Position numbers and translations under genes: made by a program
The notes under the pieces: model-generated
The model's database searches: none
What the model saw: the letters and a program-made list of their open reading frames with translations, nothing else
Told to the model about the DNA's origin: nothing
Shown here: positions 43,886 to 52,165 of the stretch, one piece after another
Layout: each line of letters starts with the position of its first letter
Numbering within the stretch: position 1 is the first letter of the stretch
NCBI GenBank assembly: GCA_963763855.1
Contig: CAVXPU010000008.1
Location: 72,001 to 136,000 of the forward strand
Length of the DNA: 64,000 bases
Origin: JAIBCC01 sp963763855
GTDB taxonomy: Bacteria > Acidobacteriota > Blastocatellia > Pyrinomonadales > Pyrinomonadaceae
Direction of reading: 5' to 3'

Positions 43886-44319
43886 TTTATTTTCGAAACC
43901 GTTTTGCCAATGGATTTTGTCGGTTTTTCCATATCGGCAATCGCAAAATCTACTGCTGTTTTTACCAAATCTTTAACTGGCGGATTGCGATAATCGCTCG
44001 GTTTGGCGACCGGAATATGGCGTATCAGATTACCTGTTCCGGTTAAAAATTTGTGCGGATCATCGAGCAAAGTGCCTTTGTTGAATCCCAAATTTACGTG
44101 GTTTGTGTAAATCGGGAGCATACAAAACGCGTCGCCCAATTTTTCGGAAATCGAAAAAACCGCGGTCAGAGCGTGCGTGTGATAGAGCAATTCGTTGGAA
44201 TCGGGATGAATTTCGAGAACGAATTCACGCAAATCTTTGAAAAGGTCGATCAAATCTTGCTCTTTCAACTGCAAAAGTTTCAGAAAATCAGGATGTATTT
44301 CTCGTCTATTTTTCAACAT
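43882..44319 (-). CDS. DUF1801 protein
   Basis: 145 aa. LKEQDLIDLFKDLREFVLEI, ELLYHTHALTAVFSISEKLG and YTNHVNLGFNKGTLLDDPHK fit the DUF1801 (YdhG-like) fold with its conserved hydrophobic pocket. It overlaps both neighbours (7 nt upstream, 4 nt downstream), so it is translationally coupled within the operon. Confidence 0.78.
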   Translation of the reverse strand: MLKNRREIHPDFLKLLQLKEQDLIDLFKDLREFVLEIHPDSNELLYHTHALTAVFSISEKLGDAFCMLPIYTNHVNLGFNKGTLLDDPHKFLTGTGNLIRHIPVAKPSDYRNPPVKDLVKTAVDFAIADMEKPTKSIGKTVSKIK

Positions 44320-44531
44320 AAATTATTTACCTCAACCGCAACATTTTGCCCGAGCGTTTTGAATCGAACGCCGTTTGCTTGCTTCACGGTTATCGAAATA
44401 TGTCCTAATTTGCTGGTCTTTATGTCGTGAACCGTGCCGGATTTTCCTTTGTGCGTTCCGCCGATTACGGTGCATTGGTCGCCGTCTTTTAATTCTTTGG
44501 GTGTTTTTGTTTTCATAGTTTTAACGATCAT
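44313..44531 (-). CDS. Small KOW-motif protein
   Basis: 72 aa from the ATG at 44531, overlapping the ClbS-like stop (ATGA). DGDQCTVIGGTHKGKSGTVH is a KOW motif as in ribosomal L24/NusG, and the C-terminal ISITVKQANGVRFKTLGQNV forms the remaining beta strands. It probably binds nucleic acid or a ribosomal site. Function unknown. Confidence 0.75.
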   Translation of the reverse strand: MIVKTMKTKTPKELKDGDQCTVIGGTHKGKSGTVHDIKTSKLGHISITVKQANGVRFKTLGQNVAVEVNNLC

Positions 44532-45031
44532 TTTACCTTCAAACACTTCCTAATCAACTTAATTGCCCAATCATAATGGCTTGATGATGCCCCGACCAAA
44601 TATTGTCCTAGCGAAGTTGAACCCGTCCAGGCGTATTTTTTCTTTTCAAAAAGTTCTTCGTCCGTGTGTTTGTTGATAATCCGCCGGATTTTTTCGTGCG
44701 ATTCGTTTAGTTGGGTGCGATTTTCGTCGAGCGTAGTATTAGCATATTGTTTTTGAATGGCTTTATTGAGTTCGGCGTTCATTTTCCAAGTGTAGCCTTT
44801 CGCGGGCATTTCAGGTTTTCTGCCGCCCATTCCCACGCGATACCAATCTAAGAACATCAAATGCCAATGATGCAAATGTGCCAACACGTCCCGAACGTTA
44901 CGATTCATAAATTGTTCGGGAAACTCTTTATTGAGCTGCTCTTTCGAAAGATTCGCGAGCAGCTTCATGAGTTCATCGAACTTCCTCGAACTCAAATCTT
45001 CCAATTCAGTTTTGCTTGTTGGTCTCGGCAC
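44528..45031 (-). CDS. ClbS/DfsB-family protein
   Basis: 167 aa. ELMKLLANLSKEQLNKEF, VRDVLAHLHHWHLMFLDWYR, KPEMPAKGYTWKMNAELNKA and SLGQYLVGASSSHYDWAIKL match the ClbS/DfsB (DUF1706) four-helix family. ClbS protects against colibactin; most relatives are uncharacterised. It is the first gene of the KOW-DUF1801-DinB run. Confidence 0.87.
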   Translation of the reverse strand: MPRPTSKTELEDLSSRKFDELMKLLANLSKEQLNKEFPEQFMNRNVRDVLAHLHHWHLMFLDWYRVGMGGRKPEMPAKGYTWKMNAELNKAIQKQYANTTLDENRTQLNESHEKIRRIINKHTDEELFEKKKYAWTGSTSLGQYLVGASSSHYDWAIKLIRKCLKVK

Positions 45032-45051
45032 AGTTTTATGATTTGGTTGGA

Positions 45052-45825
45052 CTAATTTAATGCCTTTGCCTTTTCAATCATTTCCTCGGGATTGGCACGT
45101 AACCAATAATTTTCTGTCAGATTCAACCATCGAACGGTTCCCGATGAATCAATTAAAAACTCCGCCGGTCGAGACACATCCCGACCTTCTTCGCCTTGTC
45201 CGGCATGCACCAGATCGTATCGTCGGATTGCTTCGAGATTTGGATCTGAGAGGATCGGAAACGTCAATCCGTATTGTTTGGCAAGGTCTCGGTTGGTCTC
45301 AATTCCGTCAACGCTGATTGCTACGGGAGTTATTCCCGCCTCGGTAAATTTATCAATATTCGCCTGTATTCCCCGTAACTCGGAGATACAGAATGGTCAC
45401 CAGTAACCCCGATAAAAAACCAGCAATACTTTCTTTTTGTCGGTCAGCAAACCCGAAAGCGAAACTTGTTTGCCGCTCGAATCCGCGAGATTAAATTCAT
45501 GTGCTTTTTGTCCAACCTGCGGAGCACCGCTCGATTTCGGAAGCCAGGTTGACGCAACATATGCGGCAAAAATAAAAAAGACGAGTGCCAGCATACTAAC
45601 CATGGCAAGTATAGATGCACTCACTTTCGACAATCTGCTCCGCCCGACGGCAAATGCCCGCCGTAAGCCGATTACCACAAAACCCAACCCGACAGCAAAG
45701 AAAATAAAGCTGATCCACGGTGCATTACGCGTCAACGATAATTGCCCAAAGATCATTGGAAAACTACCAAATGCGAAGATGCAAATTATCAATCCGACCC
45801 AAATCTGCCAATTAAAATTTTTCAT
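45052..45825 (-). CDS. Membrane-anchored peroxiredoxin with in-frame UGA: candidate selenoprotein
   Basis: 257 aa if the UGA at 45399-45397 is read as selenocysteine (residue 143). The start at ATG 45825 is followed by three membrane helices (WVGLIICIFAFGSFPMIFG; ISFIFFAVGLGFVVIGL; ILAMVSMLALVFFIFAAYVA). The thioredoxin-fold domain then reads GAPQVGQKAHEFNLADSSGK, KKKVLLVFYRGYW-U-PFCISE, where U stands at the catalytic Cys of the RGxWCPxC motif, and continues unbroken to PVAISVDGIETNRDLAKQYG, FPILSDPNLEAIRRYDL and EFLIDSSGTVRW. The downstream frame is fully conserved over 114 codons, and a SECIS-like hairpin starts 6 nt after the UGA. A Cys-to-stop mutation is the alternative. Confidence 0.72.
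45364..45391 (-). promoter_or_regulatory. Candidate bacterial SECIS hairpin
   Basis: On the minus strand, 6 nt after the UGA, CTGTAT-CTCC pairs with GGGG-A-ATACAG: ten base pairs with one bulged A and loop GAGTTAC. The loop begins about 16 nt after the UGA and has a G in its first two bases, as bacterial SECIS rules require. Confidence 0.6.
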
Positions 45826-45884
45826 ACTTATCCTCAAGAAATATATTTTTAATCCATCTTGCGGAATTTGACCAACTTCCGACC

Positions 45885-46241
45885 TCAACCGACACGCAAA
45901 ATCTTTTCCATCTTGCGACCTTTCGCTAATTCATCGACCAATTTATCCAAATACCTTACCTTCTGCGTCAACGGATTTTCGATTTCTTCGATCCGATAAC
46001 CGCAGATTACGCCTGTAATCAGATGTGCATTTGGATTTAAGTCGGCAGATTGAAAGAACGTTTCAAACGTCGCTTTTTGGTCGATTAATTCTTGCAATTT
46101 GTTGTTATCAAAGCCGGTTAGCCATTCGATGACCTGATGCAATTCCTCTTTTGTTCTGCCTTTTTTCTCCACTTTTGTCACGTAATGCGGGTAAACCGAC
46201 GAGAACGTCATTTTTGCGATTCGTTCGTCGTGATTATTCAT
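45885..46241 (-). CDS. DUF2200-family protein
   Basis: 118 aa from the ATG at 46241. HDERIAKMTFSSVYPHYVTK, KKGRTKEELHQVIEWLTGFD, HLITGVICGYRIEEIENPLT and VRYLDKLVDELAKGRKMEKI match the DUF2200 family (all-helical, function unknown). It lies 5 nt after the ankyrin gene stop. Confidence 0.9.
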   Translation of the reverse strand: MNNHDERIAKMTFSSVYPHYVTKVEKKGRTKEELHQVIEWLTGFDNNKLQELIDQKATFETFFQSADLNPNAHLITGVICGYRIEEIENPLTQKVRYLDKLVDELAKGRKMEKILRVG

Positions 46242-46246
46242 AATTT

Positions 46247-46990
46247 TCAATTGTTAAGATACCGATTCGGCACGTTTTTCGGAGCGTAATCAATTCCGTA
46301 ATGTGCCATTTGCAACATTGAAACTATTTCATAAATCTGCGGCTCGGTTCGTTGAAATTGACGTAGAAGCCCCATCATTGCATAACTTATCGGGTTTACC
46401 GACGGAATAAATGTCTCCCATTCATAACCCTTGCCCCAAATCAAACCTTTGACGGTAAGCTCCAAATCGGCGTTTTGGGAAACAATATATTTCAACATTT
46501 CGAGACATTTATTTGCGTCCTGATTTACCGTGTGAAAAATCGGAGTTTGCCCGCCGAAACCGTTTTCGTCGAGACCCGCTTTTGCGTTAATGTCGGCACC
46601 GTATTTTATCAAGACGTTTGCACAATTTAGGTGATTATATTCGGCACAAATGTGTAGCAAAGTCGCTTCAAAAAGCGGTGTAAAAGTGCAATCGAGCGAA
46701 TAAGTTTTTGATAAAAGCTGGCGGTTTTCAGTCAATTGAGAATCAAGCGAAACGCCATCGTCTAACAAAACCGCCAGCAACGCCCGATCTTCAAATTCAA
46801 CGCCATAATCAACAAAAACCTTCATGCACTCACGAAAACGCGGTCCGCGAAGATACATATTGATCAGCGAATAAACGAGCGGCTTGCCCTGGAATTCGCA
46901 GTTCGGGTCAACGCCATTTTCAAAACATTCCTTGATTCCTTCCGCAGAATGAATCTCGAAATCTACCAAAATTTTTTGCAGATAGTCCAT
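46247..46990 (-). CDS. Ankyrin-repeat protein
   Basis: 247 aa. FENGVDPNCEFQGKPLVYSL, VFVDYGVEFEDRALLAVLLD, FEATLLHICAEYNHLNCANV, IKYGADINAKAGLDENGFGG and HTVNQDANKCLEMLKYIVSQ form about four to five ankyrin repeats. It is cytoplasmic and probably mediates a protein contact. Different from the 38-kb ankyrin protein. Confidence 0.85.
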   Translation of the reverse strand: MDYLQKILVDFEIHSAEGIKECFENGVDPNCEFQGKPLVYSLINMYLRGPRFRECMKVFVDYGVEFEDRALLAVLLDDGVSLDSQLTENRQLLSKTYSLDCTFTPLFEATLLHICAEYNHLNCANVLIKYGADINAKAGLDENGFGGQTPIFHTVNQDANKCLEMLKYIVSQNADLELTVKGLIWGKGYEWETFIPSVNPISYAMMGLLRQFQRTEPQIYEIVSMLQMAHYGIDYAPKNVPNRYLNN

Positions 46991-47011
46991 AATTCGCTGT
47001 CTAAATTTTCC

Positions 47012-47449
47012 CTAATTATCAAGAACCCAAAACCAAGCGTCGCCAATTTCGTGGTCCTGAACGATCTCGCAGAAACTAAATCCGTTGTTCGCTAAAATTT
47101 TGGTTGAGGCGTTATGCTCGGGTTTGGTTTTGGCTGTTACAATTATCGTCGGATCGGTTTCTTGAGAAATTTCGACGAGTGTTTTGCAGGCAAAAGAAGC
47201 AATTCCTTGTCCTTCGAATTCTTTGAATGTCCAATAAGCGATTTCAACTTTCCCGTCAGTCGGCTGCCCCGTGAATCCGCACGAGCCGACAATATGCCCA
47301 TCTCTTACAACAAAATATCCAACCCACGGCAAATTGTAGCCAATTTTTGGGTAGTATTCGTCATACACGTTCAACAACATCTGACAATCGGCGGAACTAT
47401 ATATTTCCTGTAACTTATCGATATTTAGTTCGATTGGTTTGAGTTCCAT
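47012..47449 (-). CDS. GNAT-family N-acetyltransferase
   Basis: 145 aa. WVGYFVVRDGHIVGSCGFTG, KVEIAYWTFKEFEGQGIASF (beta4 and the acetyl-CoA Q/R-x-x-G-x-A loop), ACKTLVEISQETDPTIIVTA and ASTKILANNGFSFCEIVQDH make a complete GNAT domain. Substrate unknown. It starts 4 nt after the TfoX gene stop. Confidence 0.9.
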   Translation of the reverse strand: MELKPIELNIDKLQEIYSSADCQMLLNVYDEYYPKIGYNLPWVGYFVVRDGHIVGSCGFTGQPTDGKVEIAYWTFKEFEGQGIASFACKTLVEISQETDPTIIVTAKTKPEHNASTKILANNGFSFCEIVQDHEIGDAWFWVLDN

Positions 47450-47453
47450 ATTG

Positions 47454-47780
47454 TTACTTAACTCTTTTCGTTTTAGGTTTCGGTATGGGCAATTCCTTAA
47501 CCGTAATTCGCACCAATTCGCCGAGCCATTCGCGGTTGTCGAAATTCTCGATCAAAAAACAGGGTTTCGCACCCGGATACGGTTCCGCTTCAACCACATT
47601 TTTGATAAACGCTCTGCCTGATTCGGTCGGTTTGATCAGTAAACGATTGTCAGCCAACATTGCAAACAGTTTTCCGCCGGAATAAAGTGAATATTCGCCA
47701 AACATTGATTTTGCAGTGATTTCGCCCGCGTGTTCGAGTTGATCGAGAACAAAGTCTCGGAAAGTTTTATCGGTTGCCAT
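47454..47780 (-). CDS. TfoX N-terminal domain protein
   Basis: 108 aa. FVLDQLEHAGEITAKSMFGE, YSLYSGGKLFAMLADNRLLI and EPYPGAKPCFLIENFDNREW match the TfoX/Sxy N-terminal domain (competence regulator family). The C-terminal domain of full-length TfoX is absent, as in many short homologues of unknown role. Confidence 0.9.
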   Translation of the reverse strand: MATDKTFRDFVLDQLEHAGEITAKSMFGEYSLYSGGKLFAMLADNRLLIKPTESGRAFIKNVVEAEPYPGAKPCFLIENFDNREWLGELVRITVKELPIPKPKTKRVK

Positions 47781-47792
47781 AAGTTGATTTTG

Positions 47793-48263
47793 TCAAAAGA
47801 ATTCCTTATTTGCTCTAACATACTCAATATTCAAAGTATTGAGGTCGTCTTCGTATTCATAGAATTTTTGTTCAAGTTGACTCCAAACTTCTTCAGCGAC
47901 TTCTTCAATTTGGAAGACTGTTTCACTTCGGTCATCTCATCTTTTGGAACGGTTTTATTCGGAAATTGGTCAGTCGCTCGCTGCAATATTAGGGCGGTCG
48001 TGGTAGCACCAATAGATTTAAGAGATTGAATCGTTTCGTGTGAATAATCGCCGCTTGAGTTAATGAAATACTGATGAAACCCGCCGTTATTAACTTCTCG
48101 TTCCAAATTTTGATTCAGGTAAAATAATTTTTGCGGCTCGGTCAATTTATCCATTTCTGTGCCATAGTTGCAGCGTTCACAAATGAAATTATCAAGTTCG
48201 ATAATGCTGCTGTTTAAGTCGTCGGAATCGCATTAAATAGTCTAAGTTAGAAATTTTTGTCAT
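47793..48263 (-). pseudogene. DUF4375 (DMP19-like) gene with two frameshifts
   Basis: ATG at 48263 opens MTKISNLDYLM, shifts frame near 48232 into DSDDLNSSIIELDNFICERC, continues through KLFYLNQNLEREVNNGGFHQ and YFINSSGDYSHETIQSLKSI, then shifts again near 47940 into SETVFQIEEVAEEVWSQLEQ and ends EYVRANKEFF. The joined sequence is a complete DUF4375 domain. Two indels within 500 bp suggest decay, or local sequence error. Confidence 0.75.
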
Positions 48264-48856
48264 AACGATTTGATATTGTCTGTGAATTTGATGTTTCTGT
48301 GATTCTTGACGGTCAAACCTGTCCATTCTTGATGAATAATGTTTGTCAAAAGTGCAAATTCGTCCGATTTTTCAACACCGCTTTCTTTCCAATAATCGGT
48401 CAATTTATTTCGCGTTTCCTGACCTGTCATCCGCTGTTGAATCCATTTTTCGCTTCGACCGAGTTTTTGCCAATTCTCTCTGGCACGATCGATACTTTGT
48501 GATGGATCGGCGATTTCCTGCATCCGCTCGTATCCAACTTTCGCAAGCCATTGTTTGAAAGGTTCAGCTTTTGGTGAGGGAATTGATTGGATTAGACGAA
48601 GAACGTGTTCGACGTTTCCGCCAAGAGTTTTTCTTTTTTTCCCTTCAATTGTGAGCATTTCTACCTGGGGACAATTTGTCCCTATGTAGGATGCGAGTTC
48701 GGAATCCCGCTTTCTCAGCTTTTTCAAATAATCGGTGGGATTCGCAGAATCGGTCAAGGCTTCAACAATGTCAACCAAACTAAAAAACCAAGTGTCAATC
48801 GCTTCGTCATAATGTCGTCGAATTTTCTTGCTTTCAAATAATACTAACTTGCTCAT
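48260..48856 (-). CDS. BRO-N / phage antirepressor-like protein, truncated
   Basis: 198 aa. KIRRHYDEAIDTWFFSLVDI, VEALTDSANPTDYLKKLRKR, LRLIQSIPSPKAEPFKQWLA and NIIHQEWTGLTVKNHRNIKF belong to the BRO N-terminal domain family found in phages and chromosomes. Homologues usually extend some 80 residues past this point (helical region after HRNLK). Here the frame stops right after KFTDNIKSL, overlapping the start of the DUF4375 gene by 4 nt, so it may have been cut by a junction. Confidence 0.82.
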   Translation of the reverse strand: MSKLVLFESKKIRRHYDEAIDTWFFSLVDIVEALTDSANPTDYLKKLRKRDSELASYIGTNCPQVEMLTIEGKKRKTLGGNVEHVLRLIQSIPSPKAEPFKQWLAKVGYERMQEIADPSQSIDRARENWQKLGRSEKWIQQRMTGQETRNKLTDYWKESGVEKSDEFALLTNIIHQEWTGLTVKNHRNIKFTDNIKSL

Positions 48857-48935
48857 TTTTTCCCCTTTATGAAGTTTATTTTATTCTAAATCTTCCAAGA
48901 TAAAAACCGGGTCGTGGTATAAATTTGCAATTGAT

Positions 48936-49568
48936 TTATCGGTCGAAAAACCCTTTCCCGCTAAAGATTTTCGGCATACATTTTTCAATTCGTTCGACGC
49001 GGGTTTTGGTCTGTTTCGGTTGTGAAAAATGGATGTAATAACCTCGCTGGCGTCCGGGCGTTAAAGCTTCAAAAGCCGTTTTGAATTCGGGATTTTCGGC
49101 GAATTTTGCTTCCAATTCTTCGGGGACTTCGTGTTCGGAAATTTCTTTAAACTTAACCTTTTCGCCCGATTTTTCGATCTCGATTGCTTCGCGGATATAA
49201 GCTTTCAACGTTGATTCGAGTTCGACAATCTTCTGCAAATCAGTAAATCGAACAACTCTTCCGGACTGCGTATTTTCGCCCGGTTTTTCTAGAATCTTTT
49301 TTTCGTCCTTTAATAATGCACCTTTCAAAAAACTCAGCACACAATTTTCATTAAAGGCACTAACGATCAAGACATTTTTATCCTCAAAAGTATAAACCGG
49401 AACACTCCATTTTAGTTCTTCCGTCAATCCACATTCGAGCACGATCTGCCGCAGCAACGCCATCTCTTCACGCCAGAAATTCACCTTGCATTGTGGCGTT
49501 CTAAAAAGGTTGCAGCGTCCGCAGCCATCTACTAAATATGCGTCAACTTTTGGATTTGTTTTGTTCAT
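48936..49568 (-). CDS. YdeI-like protein (DUF1801 + OmdA)
   Basis: 210 aa from the ATG at 49568. The N-terminal part MNKTNPKVDAYLVDGCGRCN with ECGLTEELKWSVPVYTFEDK is DUF1801. The C-terminal part KFKEISEHEVPEELEAKFAE, TPGRQRGYYIHFSQPKQTKT and RVERIEKCMPKIFSGKGF is the bacteriocin-protection OmdA domain. YdeI homologues protect against antimicrobial peptides in some bacteria. Confidence 0.9.
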   Translation of the reverse strand: MNKTNPKVDAYLVDGCGRCNLFRTPQCKVNFWREEMALLRQIVLECGLTEELKWSVPVYTFEDKNVLIVSAFNENCVLSFLKGALLKDEKKILEKPGENTQSGRVVRFTDLQKIVELESTLKAYIREAIEIEKSGEKVKFKEISEHEVPEELEAKFAENPEFKTAFEALTPGRQRGYYIHFSQPKQTKTRVERIEKCMPKIFSGKGFFDR

Positions 49569-49609
49569 TATTCTAAATAATTTGTCTTTTTTAGCCGACG
49601 AAGTTGGCG

Positions 49610-49765
49610 AAATATTTGTAGCCCATAGCGAAGCTGTGGGTAAATTGATGCAAATAATCATTGAGCCATTGAAGATGGCGGCATAAATTTATGTCGTTCT
49701 CTCCGAGAACTTTATCGGCGTGACTTAAACTTAACCCCTAGCTTTGCAATGGGCTACAAATATTA
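49610..49765. mobile_element. MITE/REPIN-like palindromic element
   Basis: About 156 bp with long imperfect terminal inverted repeats: AATATTTGTAGCCCAT with GCGAAGCT on the left and its inverse on the right (about 26 of 31 positions pair). An internal near-palindrome CGGCATAAATTTATGTCG lies near 49679. It carries no gene. It abuts the truncated xth and lies just upstream of the YdeI-like gene, so it may also carry that gene's promoter. Confidence 0.7.
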
Positions 49766-50017
49766 CGTCATTTTCAATGACTTCGTTTCGCTAATTATAT
49801 TAATTTCAACAGTTAAATCGAAAACTTTTCTACAGTCTTGCTGAAAGCATACGACAGTTTCCTTTAATTTTGTCATAAATTCATCTCGCGGAAACTTTTC
49901 GTCAACGCACTTAATCTCTTGTAAACAAAGGACATCGGTTTTTGTGGTGTCAAGCCAATTTAAGACTGCTTCCAGGCGGATAGCGATTGAATTTACGTTC
50001 CAAGTTGCGATTTTCAT
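49763..50017 (-). pseudogene. xth: Exonuclease III 5' fragment
   Basis: MKIATWNVNSIAIRLEAVLN, WLDTTKTDVLCLQEIKCVDE and KFPRDEF are the first ~55 residues of ExoIII (catalytic Asn7 and Glu34 in place). After that the sequence is unrelated and stops at 84 aa, where the palindromic element begins. The other ~200 residues are missing from the window. Confidence 0.88.
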
Positions 50018-50180
50018 TAATTTTATTCCAATAAAAGTTGTAATTGATTCTAGACGGATTTCTTGATTTTGAAAACTACCGACCTACTTAAAAACGATTT
50101 CAAAATTTTATCGCTTTTCGTTAAAAACGGAGTTATTATCTAAGAAATTGCGTAATTCCCACGCGGTTCGGTGAAGCATT

Positions 50181-52094
50181 ATGGGAGAGCAGAAAGTTTC
50201 AGTTCAAATCGATGAGCATCAATTCAGACTTTTTACGAAAGCGATTTTGAATGATCTGCAAGCTCTGGAAAAGATGATTGAGGGCGGAATTTTGGAGGAA
50301 AATGTTCTGCGAATCGGTGCAGAGCAAGAAATGTTTTTAGTCGATTCCTCAATGCATCCCGCATCGATAGCTTTGCAAGTAATTGAGAAAGCTCAAGATA
50401 GCAGATTAACTCCGGAGATCGGACAGTTTAATTTGGAGGCGAATTTAACACCGCTTGAACTGAGTGGAAATTGCCTCAGCAACCTCGAAAAAGAGACTTT
50501 GGAGATTATTGAAATTACTAGAAAAACCGCGAATCTTATGAATTCCGATGTTGTTTTGGCGGGAATTTTACCTACCATTCAACATTCCGATCTAACGATG
50601 GAAAATCTCACCCCACTACCGCGGTATCACGAGCTTAATCGCATTTTGACCGAACTTCACGGCAGTGATCGACACGTCAGAATCAAAGGGTTGGACGAAT
50701 TGCTTCTAACGCTTCCGGATGCTTTGAGCGAGACGTGTAACACCAGTTTTCAGTTGCACTTACAAGTTAATCCAAAGGATTTGGTCAATGCGTATAATTG
50801 GTCGCAGGCAGTTGCGGCACCGGTTTTGGCAAGTGCTGTTAATTCACCGATGTTATTCGGTCGCAGATTATGGCATGAAACGCGTTTGGCACTTTTCCAG
50901 CAGTCAACCGATACCCGCTCTGTCGTTCATCAGGCACGAAATCAAACTCCACGGGTAACATTTGGTCGCGATTGGGTGAGGGGATCAATTTTGGAGATTT
51001 TTCACGAAGACGTAGCTCGATATCGAATCATTTTTACACGAGAAGTGGAAGAAAATTCGCTTGAAACTTTGGAAGCGGGGCAGATTCCAAAACTCTCTTC
51101 GTGGCGAATGCACAATGGAACAATATGGCGTTGGAATCGGGCGTGTTATGGCGTTATAAATGGTAAACCAAGTTTGCGAATCGAAGTTAGATATTTACCG
51201 GCTGGTCCAAGCGTTGCGGATGAAATAGCTAACTCAGCGTTGTTTTTGGGTTTAATGATGTCGCTGCCGAAGGAATTTGGTGAGGTGAGTCAAAGAATGG
51301 AGTTTGATGATGCACGCAACAATTTCTTTAATGCTGCCCGCTATGGCTTGAAATCCCAAATGACGTGGCTCGATGGCGAAAATTATGCTACCTCGCAACT
51401 TATTTTGGAAGAATTATTGCCGCGTGCGAGGCACGGGTTGCGAAGCGTTGGAATTGACTCCGCGGATATCGAGCGTTATCTCGGCATAATTGAAGAGAGA
51501 GTTTTATCTGGGAAAACCGGTTCGCAATGGGTACTTGATTCATGGGCAAAAATGAATCCCGCCGCGAAAGCAAATGTCAGAACCCGGGCTTTAACTGCTC
51601 AGATGAAAAAGAATCAAGAGACAAACAAGCCAATTCACACATGGGAATTAGCTGAAGTTTTGGATAAAACGGATTGGGTTGATAATTATCGAACCGTTGA
51701 GCAATTTATGACCAAAGATCTTTTCACGGTTAGAGCTGAGGATGTGATTGATTTGGCAGCCAATTTGATGCATTGGAAACATATTCGACACGTTCCGGTG
51801 GAAGACAACAGCGGTAATCTCGTCGGCATTATTTCTTACCGTGACTTACTCGAACTCGTTGCATCTGAAAGGGTTAGATCGAACAAAGAGATCATTGTCA
51901 AAGAGATCATGAAGACTGATCTGGTCACGATCTCACCACAAATGCCGACTCTGGAAGCCCTAAATATAATGCGTGAAAAGAAAATTGGGTGCTTGCCTGT
52001 AGTTAAAGGAAAGCAGCTAATTGGACTTATTACCGCCCATGATTTTCTAACTGTTTCTACCAAACTTTTAGAGGAAAGATTGAAAGAAATTTAG
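50181..52094 (+). CDS. GCS2 carboxylate-amine ligase fused to two CBS domains
   Basis: 637 aa. Residues ~15-460 are a GCS2/YbdK-type ATP-grasp-like ligase: VLRIGAEQEMFLVDS, IGQFNLEANLTPLELSGNCL, ETCNTSFQLHLQVNPKDLVN and KPSLRIEVRYLPAGPS. Residues ~510-630 hold two CBS motifs: VEQFMTKDLFTVRAEDVIDL with HVPVEDNSGNLVGIIS, and VKEIMKTDLVTISPQMPTLE with LPVVKGKQLIGLITAHDFL. It would couple ligation of glutamate or a related acid to an adenosyl-nucleotide signal. It is monocistronic, ending at a clear terminator. Confidence 0.9.
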   Translation: MGEQKVSVQIDEHQFRLFTKAILNDLQALEKMIEGGILEENVLRIGAEQEMFLVDSSMHPASIALQVIEKAQDSRLTPEIGQFNLEANLTPLELSGNCLSNLEKETLEIIEITRKTANLMNSDVVLAGILPTIQHSDLTMENLTPLPRYHELNRILTELHGSDRHVRIKGLDELLLTLPDALSETCNTSFQLHLQVNPKDLVNAYNWSQAVAAPVLASAVNSPMLFGRRLWHETRLALFQQSTDTRSVVHQARNQTPRVTFGRDWVRGSILEIFHEDVARYRIIFTREVEENSLETLEAGQIPKLSSWRMHNGTIWRWNRACYGVINGKPSLRIEVRYLPAGPSVADEIANSALFLGLMMSLPKEFGEVSQRMEFDDARNNFFNAARYGLKSQMTWLDGENYATSQLILEELLPRARHGLRSVGIDSADIERYLGIIEERVLSGKTGSQWVLDSWAKMNPAAKANVRTRALTAQMKKNQETNKPIHTWELAEVLDKTDWVDNYRTVEQFMTKDLFTVRAEDVIDLAANLMHWKHIRHVPVEDNSGNLVGIISYRDLLELVASERVRSNKEIIVKEIMKTDLVTISPQMPTLEALNIMREKKIGCLPVVKGKQLIGLITAHDFLTVSTKLLEERLKEI

Positions 52095-52115
52095 TCTATG
52101 ACCTGAATAAACGTA

Positions 52116-52146
52116 AAAAAGACGAGCCTCGTGAGACTCGTCTTTT
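52116..52146. terminator. Bidirectional intrinsic terminator
   Basis: AAAAGACGAG ... CTCGTCTTTT stem with loop CCTCGTGAGA-type and flanking A/T runs, between the converging ends of the GCS2-CBS gene and the receptor gene. Confidence 0.9.
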
Positions 52147-52165
52147 GCTATGTAAGGATTGCGAT

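Noticed and set aside
45397..45399. Simple nonsense mutation in the peroxiredoxin gene
   Set aside because: Not excluded, but the UGA is exactly at the redox Cys, the downstream frame is intact and a SECIS-like hairpin follows, so selenocysteine is preferred.
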